This document shows, in pieces, positions 27,301-36,044 of a DNA stretch of 64,000 bases. Numbering within the stretch: the stretch's first letter is position 1; each line of letters opens with the position of its first letter. The position numbers and the translations under genes were made by a program. The DNA is taken from NCBI GenBank assembly GCA_012267415.1, contig JAAXGN010000068.1, positions 54,019 to 118,018 on the forward strand, read 5' to 3'. This DNA comes from Candidatus Poribacteria bacterium. GTDB taxonomy: Bacteria > Poribacteria > WGA-4E > WGA-3G. The notes beneath the pieces are model-generated. The model had not been told where the DNA came from, searched no databases, and saw only the letters and a program-made list of their open reading frames with translations.

Positions 27301-29783
27301 CGCTCACATACAGCCTCGGTGGACAGGATGCAAGCGCGTTCGGTATTGATACTACCACCGGGCAGCTGCGAACAAATGCAGCCTTGGACTATGAAACGAA
27401 ATCTATCTATTCAATATCTGTTACCGCCTCGGATAGTAAGCTCACTGCTACCATTGCTGTTACGATCAACATAACGGATATAGATGAATTGCCGGATCAG
27501 GTTGTGGAAGTTAAAGGTGCTTCTGCCAACAACGCTCCCGTATTCACAGATGGCAGTAGCACTTCACGTTCCGTAGCAGAGAATACCGGTTCCGGTGTAG
27601 ACATCGGTACACCTATCAGTGCTACAGATGCTGATGGGCACACACTCAATTATACTCTCGGCGGCACCGACGCAGCATCGTTTAGCATAAACAGCACCAC
27701 CGGGCAGCTGCGAACAAATGCTGTCCTGGACTATGAAGCAAAATCTATCTATTCGGTATCAGTTACCGTCTCGGATGGCACACTCACAGATAGCATTACC
27801 GTCACCATCAATGTCACAGATGTGAATGAGAATCGTGCCCCCGTGTTCACAGATGGCACCAGTACTACCCGTTCAGTCGCAGAGAATACCGGTTCCGGTG
27901 TAGACATCGGTAGTGCTGTGTCTGCTACTGATGCTGATGGCGACACATTGACTTACACACTCGGTGGCACGGACAATGCAGCATTTAGTATTAACAGCAC
28001 CACTGGGCAGCTGCGAACAAACACAGCACTGGACTATGAAACAAAATCTGTCTATACGGTATCAGTTACCGTTTCGGATGGTACCCTTACTGCTATTATC
28101 GCTGTTATGATCAGCATAACGGATGTAGATGAATCGCCAGATCAGGTTGCGGAAGTCGAGGGTACTGCTGACAACAATCCTCCAGTGTTCACAGATGGCA
28201 CCAGCACCACTCGTTCAGTCGCAGAAAATACCGGTACCGGTGTGGACATCGGCAGTGCTGTGTCTGCTACCGATGCTGATGGCGACACATTGACTTACAC
28301 ACTCGGCGGTACGGACGCAGCATCCTTCGGTATTAACAGCACCAATGGGCAGCTGCGAACAAACGCAGCCCTTGACTATGAAACAAAAACATCTTATTCC
28401 GTGACGATTACCGCCTCCGATAGCAATTTGACAGATAGCATTACCGTCACAATCAATGTTACGGATGTAACCGAGGACGTTGGCAAACCGGGTGTAAGCA
28501 TCACGGTACCATCGGGTGTGCAAAACAAAGCATTTGATGTGACCATCACCTTCACCGAGCAAGTATCCGATTTTGAGCAGGACGACCTCTTGATCACAGG
28601 CTCTGCCAAAGCTACGATCACAGCGTGGGAAACAACAGACAACACCGTCTACACTGCAAAGATTACACCGAAATCAAATGGTATTGTGAATGTCAGTGTT
28701 CCTGAAGGTGTTGCCACTGATGAGGCAAAGAATCCAAATACTGCCGCAGCAGCACAGCAGGTAGAGATAGATTTAACACAGCCAAGTATAAGTTTCTCTC
28801 TCGATTTGCGGGAAAAAAGCCAACCTGGATACTATATTGGCAACGGCCCATTTACAATGACCATTATATTCACAGAACCAGTATCCGGTTTTGAACAATC
28901 GGATCTTGAAATAGATGATAAATATACATACACCGATTTCAAAGCAATAGATGCCGAGACCATCAACACCGTGGTTTATGCCGATACTTATACCGTGAAA
29001 GTTATTCCAGATCCTAATGATAATTCCCTGAGCTTCAGTATTCATATTGCGGCAGGTTCTGCTACGGATGCCGCAGGAAATCCAAACACTTCCGCAAACT
29101 CACCACGGGTTGAGATCTCAAAATATCGTGATAACACACAGATTTCTGTTCCAGATTCTGTTGTAGAAACCGAGACATTCACAGTAGAAGTCAGGTTTGG
29201 CGTTTATCAATATTCGGGCCCGTATCAAGCATTCGGTTTCGAGCAATCAGAGTTGTCGCTTACCAATAATACTGCGGGGGCAACGATTACAGATTGGAGC
29301 ACTAACGACAGATCAACTGTCTTTACAGCAGAGATTACAGTGACACAGAGTGGACAAGTGACATTCGGTGTTGCCGAGAATGTCGCAACCAATTTAGCAG
29401 GTAATGGAAATACCGCTGCAGTCCAAAAAACTGTGACCGTTACACTCGCTGATAACCCCGGCACTGCGCCACTAGCAACCATGCGTCCAAACAAAACGCA
29501 GCTGCATGCAAACTTCCCCAACCCGTTCAACCCAGAAACGTGGATACCGTATCAACTCGCAAAACCTGCAGAGGTCACATTGACAATATACAATACGCGT
29601 GGTGTTGTGGTGCAGACGATTGTGTTGGGACATCAAGCAGCGGGTGTGTATACCAGTCGTAGCCGTGCTATCCATTGGGATGGTCGGAATATGTTTGGTG
29701 AGAAGGTTGCTACAGGTCTGTATTTCTATACGCTTAAGGCAGGCGATTTTTCTGCAACGCGCAAGATGTTAATACGGAAGTAG
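24351..29783 (+). CDS. Giant secreted LRR/cadherin/Ig-like protein with FlgD-like C-terminus
   Basis: 1810 residues from TTG 24351, chosen because AAGGAG lies six bases upstream and the product begins with a clean signal peptide (KRLIRNRKCVVSVLLTLLIV). ATG 24318 would add 11 residues without a ribosome site. Two LRR modules (each starting PEVRDAIV-like and containing GLTSLTTIRL) lie at about 25-220 and 440-640. Nine cadherin-like repeats are present, two between the LRR modules and seven after (APVF-(E/D)GS-TTRSVAENT ... YETK ... SVTVSDG ... VTINVTD). Three bacterial Ig-like units follow (FEQ-DL, ATDEAKNPNT), then the FlgD-like domain (NPFNPETWIPYQLA ... TRKMLIRK). Cadherin units share long DNA identity, a hotspot for recombination. 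Probably a surface adhesin; partner unknown. Confidence 0.9.
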   Translation: MKRLIRNRKCVVSVLLTLLIVFAAHLTGYADITPVSNRTAEVRDAIVAAVPGINNAADVTDAHLAAITSLNLRGKGISALETDDFSGLTALTSLNLYDNRLSNLPDGIFEGLTSLTTIRLSRNTIDPLPFTVSLEKIAEGEFKAVAPAGALFNIVLPITVTNGTITGDATTLTIPHGSVESSTLTVTRTAGTTGHVTVDIGTLPSLPRNHFGYALVKSDALPIIIISGANTAPVFTDGASTTRSVAENTTTGQHIGTAVAATDAENDTLTYTLSGTDATSFDIDTTSGQLQTKAALDYETKNTFTVTITVSDDSLTDSITVTINITDVHEVVAPPPNSAPVFTEGSSTTRSIPENTPTGQNIGTAVAATDADGHLLTYTISGTDAALFSIVSASGQLQTRAVLDYETKTSYTVTITTSDGSLTDSISVTINVTDMDETIIGHPFVPVADRTPEVRDAIVTAVPNLSHAADVSQAHVAAIRDLNLRNAGIIALKAGDFSDMTGLTSLNLFNNQLSSLPLGIFEGLTSLTTIRLGRNTVDPLPFIVSLEKIGAGAFKAVAPAGALFDIVLPITITNGSVTSGAATLTIPQGSMESGTFAVTRTAGTTAHVTVDIGKLPSLPRNHYGYALVKSDNLPLIIDRGSNTIPAFSEGITTTRSVAENSVRGVNIGDPVYATDADGDTLTYSLSGINASKFSIISSSGQLQTRASLDYESKTSYAVTVAVFDSFGGSDSITVTINVADVEENRAPVFSEGSTTTRSVAENTGANSNIGTVVTATDADNDTLTYTLGGTDAATFSIDSTNGQIKTKASLDYETKNTYSVILTVSDGHATDTIAVTINVTNIDENRAPMFSEGDTAIRSVAENTGANSNIGTAVAATDADNDTLTYTLGGTDAATFNIDSTTGQIKTKEALDYETKNTYSITLTVSDGLATDTIAVTIHVTDIDENRAPIFTEGSNATRKVAENATAGTNIGNAITATDPDNDTLTYSLGGQDASAFGIDTTTGQLRTNAALDYETKSIYSISVTASDSKLTATIAVTINITDIDELPDQVVEVKGASANNAPVFTDGSSTSRSVAENTGSGVDIGTPISATDADGHTLNYTLGGTDAASFSINSTTGQLRTNAVLDYEAKSIYSVSVTVSDGTLTDSITVTINVTDVNENRAPVFTDGTSTTRSVAENTGSGVDIGSAVSATDADGDTLTYTLGGTDNAAFSINSTTGQLRTNTALDYETKSVYTVSVTVSDGTLTAIIAVMISITDVDESPDQVAEVEGTADNNPPVFTDGTSTTRSVAENTGTGVDIGSAVSATDADGDTLTYTLGGTDAASFGINSTNGQLRTNAALDYETKTSYSVTITASDSNLTDSITVTINVTDVTEDVGKPGVSITVPSGVQNKAFDVTITFTEQVSDFEQDDLLITGSAKATITAWETTDNTVYTAKITPKSNGIVNVSVPEGVATDEAKNPNTAAAAQQVEIDLTQPSISFSLDLREKSQPGYYIGNGPFTMTIIFTEPVSGFEQSDLEIDDKYTYTDFKAIDAETINTVVYADTYTVKVIPDPNDNSLSFSIHIAAGSATDAAGNPNTSANSPRVEISKYRDNTQISVPDSVVETETFTVEVRFGVYQYSGPYQAFGFEQSELSLTNNTAGATITDWSTNDRSTVFTAEITVTQSGQVTFGVAENVATNLAGNGNTAAVQKTVTVTLADNPGTAPLATMRPNKTQLHANFPNPFNPETWIPYQLAKPAEVTLTIYNTRGVVVQTIVLGHQAAGVYTSRSRAIHWDGRNMFGEKVATGLYFYTLKAGDFSATRKMLIRK

Positions 29784-29818
29784 CAGAAGATTGGAAGGAA
29801 CGTAATCTTAGGATAAAC

Positions 29819-29852
29819 ATAGGAAAAATCACTAAGAATCGAGAGGCTGTCA
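29819..29852 (+). repeat. 34-bp copy of the aspartic-protease gene start
   Basis: Identical over 34 bases to 16086-16119 (contains GGAAAAATCACTAAGAATCG). It has no ATG and stops after IGKITKNREAV. It is a relic of a second copy. Confidence 0.6.
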
Positions 29853-29875
29853 AGTGAAATATAGGTAGGCATATA

Positions 29876-30154
29876 CTACTTACCGTTCTTAGAAAAGTCA
29901 ATATCATCAAACGATTCTGCGGTGAGGACTTGGTCAAACAGATCATCAAGATAGACAAGGTCATTTATCCCACTAATCTCATTGAGAACAACGTCTGAGA
30001 AGTCAGCAAACTTATGACGTACTACTTTGAGAACGGATGTCCGTTTCTCATCGATTCTACCTTGTTCAAGTCCTTCGGCTTTGCCTTGTTGAACTAAAGC
30101 TTCTGCACCTGTCATAATAATATTTTCAACCTCCGTATCTCTATTATGTATCAA
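29876..30154 (-). pseudogene. C-terminal relic of an Rpn-family (PD-(D/E)XK) nuclease
   Basis: About 92 residues, starting only with TTG 30154; the frame is open slightly further upstream (SEREHLIEHI...) to a TGA. The sequence (MTGAEALVQQGKAEGLEQGR, then DDLFDQVLTAESF) matches the C-terminal tail style of Rpn recombination-promoting nucleases, where an EG/QG-rich linker follows the nuclease domain. The nuclease domain is missing. Just upstream, in another frame, MTEKHEILI with a GAGGA ribosome site may be the remains of the original start. Confidence 0.6.
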
Positions 30155-30284
30155 AATATGTTCTATCAGATGTTCCCTCTCAGATCAGGATTTCATGCTT
30201 TTCTGTCATGTGTTCCTCTTTTCCGGTTATTGTAAGATAGAATAGCACAAATTGTTGAGAAATGTCAATTATATGTTTAGAATC

Positions 30285-30558
30285 GGGTGTGTAAAAATTT
30301 TGGCAGAAATGGTCAGAAAAATCCCAAGCCCCAGCGGTGCGAAAGGTGTATAGAACATGTGAAAAACAAAATCCCAAGCACCAGCGGTGCGAAAGGTATA
30401 TAGAACATGTGTTTTTAATTTCGTGCCATGATATACCTTTCGCCCCGCTGGGGCTTACTCTGGTAATATCAATGTTTTCTATACACCTTTCGCCCCGCTG
30501 GGGCTTGGGATTTTACAAAAACTTTACTCATGTGTTTCTACAAAATATTTACATACCC
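30285..30558. mobile_element. Family-1 miniature element with target duplication
   Basis: Left end GGGTGTGTAAAAATTTTGGC, right end (reverse strand) GGGTATGTAAATATTTTGTA. Flanks are TTTAGAATC and TTTAGAATT, an 8-bp perfect (9-bp with one mismatch) target duplication at 30276-30284 and 30559-30567. The interior holds two forward and two inverted units containing CCCCAGCGGTGCGAAAGGT. No transposase. Ends and duplication size resemble IS256-type elements, so it is probably a MITE moved in trans. Confidence 0.75.
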
Positions 30559-30824
30559 TTTAGAATTCGGCAGAATACGCGTTTGGTATTCTGCATTGAT
30601 CCGGAAATCGCACCTACCGCTCTGGATCACGTTAATCTGGTATTAGTGAGCAAGGGATGAAGATTAAGAAATTAATAGGACAAATACGATAAAAAATATC
30701 CCAAGATAGTAGATGCGATTATGGAATCACATCTACCAACTTGGGGATATCCTTAATTTGATGACTATAGGTTTCACTTCGCTCTACCCGACCTACAAGG
30801 TACAAGCAGACAATCTATTAATGT
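30559..30824. repeat. REP-like palindromes between element and propeller gene
   Basis: A nested palindrome at 30698-30748 pairs ATCCCAAG with CTTGGGGAT outside and GTAGATGCGATT with AATCACATCTAC inside. A fragment of the 15451 family (ATCGCACCTACCG) is near 30608-30620. No coding sequence was recognised. The palindromes sit downstream of the minus-strand propeller gene and could end its transcript. Confidence 0.5.
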
Positions 30825-32924
30825 TTAGAAACTTTGACGACCTGTTGCTGTGTTCTGTGCTCTATCGGTCACACGGATCGTTATGCTGTGTGCACCTTCT
30901 GGCAGCTTGGTTGTATGCAATAGCAGTTGTTCTTCTTTAGAGTCAAAGATACCATCTTCTGGGAAGATAACTTTCCACTGTTCGTCGTTGTCAATCTTGT
31001 AGACTGCTCTTTGGACAGTGTTCATTGCGTCAGAGACCTTGCATGTAATCTTGAACGTTCCATCGTCTTGCGGATCAACGTTTATTTCCCCAACTTCAGG
31101 GTCTGTATTATCTACGCTTACGGGTGCGCTAACTTTATCTACAGTTTTTTCCCATCCGACTGGATTGCTGAGTTTATCCGTAGCAACAACCTTGACTTCA
31201 TATTTCCCATCAGCGATGGATGTAATGTCCCAATCGTAACTGGGGGCATTCAGTTCTTTTTTAAGAAGTTTCCAGTTTTCTTCATCAACTGCTTTATAGT
31301 ATACCGTAAACTGTAAGGTATCCCTATTTGCATCTGCTACTTTCCACTCAACCTTCCATCTTTTTGGGGAAGCTGGAGCTGAGCCGCCTCTGCTTGGAGC
31401 ACCGGGAGGCTGTGGACCTGATGGACGTTGTGCACTGCTCACACCTGTCCTAACGTCAACGCTGGAGAGAGTTGGTTCAACATTCGTTTGTGCGGACGCG
31501 AGTGTAACCTTTTTCAAAATAGGTGCTTTAGCAGCGTCTGTCGTTGTGAATTTTGCTCTCCACTGAATATACTGCGCAGCAGCATTGGGGATTTGTGTTC
31601 CTTCAGCAGTGGTGAGTTCGTCAGACCATTTGTTCCAAGTATCATCTGGTTTGCGGGTATTCCCTGTCCGCGTCGCAAAAGTGAGTGAAGTGCCTTCTTG
31701 AACATCCGCTTCCCACGAAATTTTACCCCAACGAGATAGGCTTTGGGCATTGTGAACAGAAGATTCAAGTGTGCCTTCCTCAAAGTATGTCTCAGTTAAC
31801 GTGTAGAGTTTACCAGGATTCCCTGCCCCGATAATTGTCTTCATATCATCTGAGTTTTTGGTTTTAAGTATAGCGACTACATCCTTTGCCTCACATTTTC
31901 CAACCGAATGAAACTCACCATTCTTCGGATTGACACGATACAGATTTCCATTGCTACCTGTCCCCACTAATATCTGTTCATCACTTTCCAAAACAGTAGA
32001 GAAGATCAAGGGTTCAGGAGAACTCCAGACGTGAGCAGTTGTACCATCTGGATGAAGTCTGTAAATCACCGACCTGTTTTCTTGTGGTGGTCCACTGCCG
32101 GGTGCTTGTGGATTAGGAACAGCTGGACCTCTACTGGGTCGGGGAGCACCTCTATCCATAGGCACGGAAGTAACAGCAGTTGCAAAGACATTACCTTTAC
32201 TGTCCATGACCAGATCACGAATTTCTTTCTCTCTTGCTTGATAAATCACATTAGAGGATCCATCATTCATGATTTTGTAGATAATACCGTTACCACTACT
32301 ACCTGCATATAATCCACCATCAAAAGCAAGCAGGGATGAGATATTATTTTCTTCAGTGTCAAAGAAAACGCTGGATTCACCATCGGGTGTGATTTTATAT
32401 ATTTTTCCTTCAGTACCCGTAGCAGCATATAGATTCCCTTCACCGTCAAGGTGTAACGCCCATACATACTTGTCACCTTTTTTGAGAAGTGTTTTCGGTG
32501 GGGTCTCTTTATCTGTTATTTTATAGACTAATCCATCGGGACCAGTGCCAGCATAAAGGACATCGTCTGGACCCGCGATAAGGCTAAAAATCGTAACTTC
32601 TGGTGAATCGAAATAGAGTGTGACAGTTTTACCATCAGCACTGATTTTATAAATTTTACCTTCGTTGCCTGTTCCTGCATAGATATTACCCTCAGAATCC
32701 TCAGCGAGTGCCCAAACTTGTGCTTCCTTAAGTTCTGAGAATTCTTCTACCTTCCTGGATAAACTGGCATCTCCCTTGCTTGTAACAGAGATATTCTTAA
32801 TCTCACCTGCTTCAAAATCTGTTCTATGTTGTTGTTCCCACAACGACGTGGAGACTGCGGAAGCAAGGCTCACAAATATCAAGGAGATTGCCATCAGGCT
32901 CCAAAAGGAAATCAAACGTCGCAT
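30825..32924 (-). CDS. Secreted NHL/SMP-30-type propeller protein with Ig-like C-terminus
   Basis: 699 residues. Signal peptide 1-23 (MRRLISFWSLMAISLIFVSLA). Residues about 65-390 are propeller repeats (GNIYAGTGNEGKIYKI, DVLYAGTGPDGLVYKI, GNLYAATGTEGKIYKI), typical of the ligand-binding or two-component-regulator propellers. A Pro/Gly linker lies near 265-285 and another near 500-520. The last ~180 residues look like fibronectin/Ig-like strands (WKVEWKVADANRDTLQFTVYY; GAHSITIRVTDRAQN). ATG 32924 has AGGAGG nine bases upstream. The exact substrate is unknown. It probably binds or senses an extracellular compound. Confidence 0.8.
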   Translation of the reverse strand: MRRLISFWSLMAISLIFVSLASAVSTSLWEQQHRTDFEAGEIKNISVTSKGDASLSRKVEEFSELKEAQVWALAEDSEGNIYAGTGNEGKIYKISADGKTVTLYFDSPEVTIFSLIAGPDDVLYAGTGPDGLVYKITDKETPPKTLLKKGDKYVWALHLDGEGNLYAATGTEGKIYKITPDGESSVFFDTEENNISSLLAFDGGLYAGSSGNGIIYKIMNDGSSNVIYQAREKEIRDLVMDSKGNVFATAVTSVPMDRGAPRPSRGPAVPNPQAPGSGPPQENRSVIYRLHPDGTTAHVWSSPEPLIFSTVLESDEQILVGTGSNGNLYRVNPKNGEFHSVGKCEAKDVVAILKTKNSDDMKTIIGAGNPGKLYTLTETYFEEGTLESSVHNAQSLSRWGKISWEADVQEGTSLTFATRTGNTRKPDDTWNKWSDELTTAEGTQIPNAAAQYIQWRAKFTTTDAAKAPILKKVTLASAQTNVEPTLSSVDVRTGVSSAQRPSGPQPPGAPSRGGSAPASPKRWKVEWKVADANRDTLQFTVYYKAVDEENWKLLKKELNAPSYDWDITSIADGKYEVKVVATDKLSNPVGWEKTVDKVSAPVSVDNTDPEVGEINVDPQDDGTFKITCKVSDAMNTVQRAVYKIDNDEQWKVIFPEDGIFDSKEEQLLLHTTKLPEGAHSITIRVTDRAQNTATGRQSF

Positions 32925-33001
32925 TATACTTATCCTCCTGTTAAATGCGCTTGTAAATAATACTTACTATGGTAGAATATGGATTTATTTATATACTCAT
33001 C

Positions 33002-33067
33002 AGACATAGCGATTAGGAAATCGCTACTACCGGGAGACATAGCGATTAGGAAATCGCTACTACCGGG
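33002..33067. repeat. 33-bp tandem duplication
   Basis: Two exact 33-bp copies (33002-33034, 33035-33067), each containing the palindrome AGCGATT-(3)-AATCGCT. They lie between the propeller gene start and the end of the S55 peptidase gene. Confidence 0.8.
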
Positions 33068-33117
33068 AGACGGATGTGTATAATTTTTTTCAAAATTCAC
33101 CATAATTCCAAAATAGG

Positions 33118-35007
33118 TTATTGTGCGTTTCTATTGACTGCAATTGGCATGGACGCACTTCCGCTAATAATGTACTCTGTTTCTACTCTATTGGTCCCTA
33201 ATGCTGTCCCGATGGTATACCCTCTTTCACCCAAACGTGTAGCGGTATTCATGACAGACATAACTGAGATTGGCAGATCCGAGAACTCTTCACCTTGAAC
33301 AGTTAAACCCGGTCTCTGAGCAGAAATCTCAAGAACCAGATTCGTGTTCGGTTCTACTTGCTGGATTAATTTGACCAATTGATTTACGTTCTTCGGACTA
33401 AAACTTCCCGGCGCACGAACCCGCTGCCATGAACGATAGGAACTGGAACTCATTGCCCGGAGCAATACTATGCCATCAGGTGTATCCTTAGGAATTGTAA
33501 TTGATGCTGTTAACGTCTTCGGTTGTTCAAGGTAAGGACGGACAGTCAACGTCATCGTTACCTTTTCACCCGGTCGATACATGTTCTTATCAAGGTGAGC
33601 GGTAAGGATCTGTGCAGTATTCCGCTTGTCTTGGATTTTGATGTCAAAGTCTATGGAATCAATTCTTAATTTGGCAAAAGGGTTCGTTACGATGTCTGCT
33701 ACAGCACCCGAAAGCAATCGCGTAACATTAAATCCTGGGGATCCGCTTGAAGAATTGATGTTTTCTAAGACGATCTCACGTGTATCCAAATCAGGATGTT
33801 CCGCAAGTTTTATGGTTGCTTTTGCATTTACGGTATTGTCACCAAAACCGAATTCCATTGCATTAACGATATTTGAGATAGCCATTCCAGTAAAAATTGG
33901 CGTGAAGAAAGGTTCACGAATAACTTCATAATTGACATCACGTACTTTCTTGTCGGACGTCTGTACTTTTCCTGTAACGGGAATATAGTGGTGTGTATTA
34001 GGAAGTTTTTTCACTAAACCTGCAATTGCAGGAACACGATCTTGCACTAAAGTACCTATCGGTTGTGTTGCTGATGCAACTTTGCTGGATCGGGCTCGAC
34101 TCGGTAGGATAAAATGGACATATCCACCGGAAAGTGGTATGTTAACATTTCCTTCGCCATCTGCTGGATGTCCATAAGCAAGCAGTTCTTTTTTGTTCTT
34201 ATCAATGTAAGTGATCGTTCCAAAACCGAAAGCAGAATAGTCACCCCGGACATACTCCGTTCCGATTATTTGCCCTTCTTCAACTGGTGATTTTTTCACA
34301 GGTCCACCACCACCCGCAGCCTGTACAGGCATCATATTTGATCTCTGCAGTACCGGTTCTAACATCTTCAATGTTACTGGATCAAGACTTGGCAGTGAGA
34401 GCGGAATTGCCAAACGTAAAGAATACGCATGCGAGTTAAATCCGGGGTTGGGGTTATGCATGCTATGATTATTCTGCGATTGCCGCATCCCAATTTCACC
34501 ATTAGAGGGAAGAGCAGGTACCATATTAAGACCTTCTGTTGCATACTCAGAATTTTGGTTGAAGTATTTTGCGCCAGCATATCTCAAATTAGGTTTCATG
34601 CCGCGATCTGTAACTTTGACCATTAGTTCTATGGGTGTAATCCCGAACAGGTTAGATTTTTCACGTTGGTTGAAATACCCCAACGAAATTGCTCCCATGA
34701 GTCTGCCATCTACATAACATGGACTTCCACTCATACCACCCGCGACACCTGTGCGTTTGAAGTTCTCACTTGTTCCTTCTGCCCATACCACATCCCAGCC
34801 GGGGGTAGAGTTGTATTCAATGCTTACAATTGTATACTCAAACTTTTCTGCCTTTGTACCAAAGAATACGGTGTATCCTTCACCTTTCATCCCCGCTTTG
34901 ATTTCGGAAACTGGCATAAACTTTTCGGCGTCCCATTCTATCTGTGCATTTGCGGTTAATGCAGCAAAGCAAAAAACTACAAGTGCACAAAGAAAAACCT
35001 TTTTCAC
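33118..35007 (-). CDS. S55-family (SpoIVB-type) serine peptidase, secreted
   Basis: 629 residues from GTG 35007 with GAGGAG upstream. Signal peptide 1-21. Residues about 30-125 match the S55 peptidase region: FMPVSEIKAGMKGEGYTVFFG followed by TGVAGGMSGSPCYVDGRLMGA. The GMSGSP serine motif (91-96) is the family signature. Residues about 265-300 (FGTITYIDKNKKELLAYGHP) recall the conserved GHxxxD-like region of the family. The C-terminal half is unassigned. SpoIVB cleaves a membrane-anchored partner during Bacillus sporulation. In non-spore-formers the role is unknown, so a processing protease in the envelope is inferred. Same strand as the downstream propeller gene, with 193 bases between. Confidence 0.85.
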   Translation of the reverse strand: MKKVFLCALVVFCFAALTANAQIEWDAEKFMPVSEIKAGMKGEGYTVFFGTKAEKFEYTIVSIEYNSTPGWDVVWAEGTSENFKRTGVAGGMSGSPCYVDGRLMGAISLGYFNQREKSNLFGITPIELMVKVTDRGMKPNLRYAGAKYFNQNSEYATEGLNMVPALPSNGEIGMRQSQNNHSMHNPNPGFNSHAYSLRLAIPLSLPSLDPVTLKMLEPVLQRSNMMPVQAAGGGGPVKKSPVEEGQIIGTEYVRGDYSAFGFGTITYIDKNKKELLAYGHPADGEGNVNIPLSGGYVHFILPSRARSSKVASATQPIGTLVQDRVPAIAGLVKKLPNTHHYIPVTGKVQTSDKKVRDVNYEVIREPFFTPIFTGMAISNIVNAMEFGFGDNTVNAKATIKLAEHPDLDTREIVLENINSSSGSPGFNVTRLLSGAVADIVTNPFAKLRIDSIDFDIKIQDKRNTAQILTAHLDKNMYRPGEKVTMTLTVRPYLEQPKTLTASITIPKDTPDGIVLLRAMSSSSYRSWQRVRAPGSFSPKNVNQLVKLIQQVEPNTNLVLEISAQRPGLTVQGEEFSDLPISVMSVMNTATRLGERGYTIGTALGTNRVETEYIISGSASMPIAVNRNAQ

Positions 35008-35033
35008 TATTTTACTCCTCTCTGATTATTTTA

Positions 35034-35165
35034 ACCCAAGTTGCTACCTACAAGATTTTGACTTGGAAACACGAGTTTTTAGCAAATATTCGTAGCGCAA
35101 ACTGTTAGTTTGCGTCCTCAGAGGCACAATCTAACAGATTGTGCTACACAGGTGGCAACTTAGGT
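35034..35165. mobile_element. Family-2 miniature element, 132 bp, with 7-bp target duplication
   Basis: Ends ACCCAAGTTGCTACCT and AGGTGGCAACTTAGGT form an imperfect inverted pair. Both flanks are TATTTTA (35027-35033 and 35166-35172), a perfect duplication. Interior palindromes are CGCAAACT...AGTTTGCG and GCACAATCT...AGATTGTGC. No coding capacity. Confidence 0.8.
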
Positions 35166-35336
35166 TATTTTAATACTGAATACTAAATATATACGTTTAG
35201 AGACTAAAAGTCAGATTTTGTTCATGTAATAATCAGCCTGATTTCAATGCTGTTTTAAAATACCACATTAAATCTTATCTGTCAACTGAAAAACAGTATC
35301 AGATATGTCTTTAGCAATATGCCGCATCTTTCTCCA

Positions 35337-35840
35337 CTATCGTAAATCTAAGTATTTGAAGGGTTTTATACCAGCTTTCTCAATATCTATGAGTTTGATA
35401 CTTACGGGGATGTTTCCATCACGAATCATTTTCAGTATGCCTTTGTTACCAGGTGTTGCAGAAATACTTTCTATTTTTTTCTTTCCTGTTTGTTCATCAA
35501 TTTCGTGTGCGTATTTTACGTAAGCGACATCTGAATAATTCAGATAAATTCTACCTCTACTACGGTCATAGAACATGCTTTCAAACCTTTCTCCCTCATT
35601 CCATGCTTTTACGGCAACACGCAGCATGAGTTCAGTGTCTACATCATGACTTTCTTTAAATTCCGGTATCGGTGCACCGGCAGGGATTATTGGATAGGGT
35701 CCGAATCCGTGTGGGGAGATACGAGCGTCTTCGCCTGATTCTGTTGGTGTGCTGATATTCTTTGTCTGCTCCAAATATAAATACAAGCAGCTCAGAGAAA
35801 TTAATATTATAGCTGCTATTTTCCAATATATATGTTTCAC
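35337..35840 (-). CDS. Membrane-anchored protein of unknown function
   Basis: 167 residues from GTG 35840 (GGAG upstream). A single N-terminal helix (about 5-23) anchors it. The body begins with SPHGFGPYPIIPAGAP and ends PFKYLDLR. A broken paralogue lies at 45382-46037 (SPFGLGPYPKLPDGYP ... PYQYLGLQ), so this is a small family in this genome. No function is recognised. Codon use resembles neighbours. Confidence 0.65.
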   Translation of the reverse strand: MKHIYWKIAAIILISLSCLYLYLEQTKNISTPTESGEDARISPHGFGPYPIIPAGAPIPEFKESHDVDTELMLRVAVKAWNEGERFESMFYDRSRGRIYLNYSDVAYVKYAHEIDEQTGKKKIESISATPGNKGILKMIRDGNIPVSIKLIDIEKAGIKPFKYLDLR

Positions 35841-36044
35841 GGTTTTCTCCAGGTGCTGCTGATTTCGTTGGCTGTTATGGTTAATGATCTCTGCGAAGTG
35901 TATGTGGTAACACTCTGAATCAAGTAAAATACAAAAGTTAAACTTGAAAACTATTATATCTTATGCTAAAATGAAAGGCAAGAAAAATCAGAATATAACT
36001 TCTATCAGTCTCTTTGTTCAAACAAGGATGGAGTCAGTATCATC

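Noticed and set aside
30337..30660. Frames inside the family-1 element (also at 58418-58815)
   Set aside because: They are readings of palindromic repeat DNA (KAPAVRKV-like), with no family resemblance.
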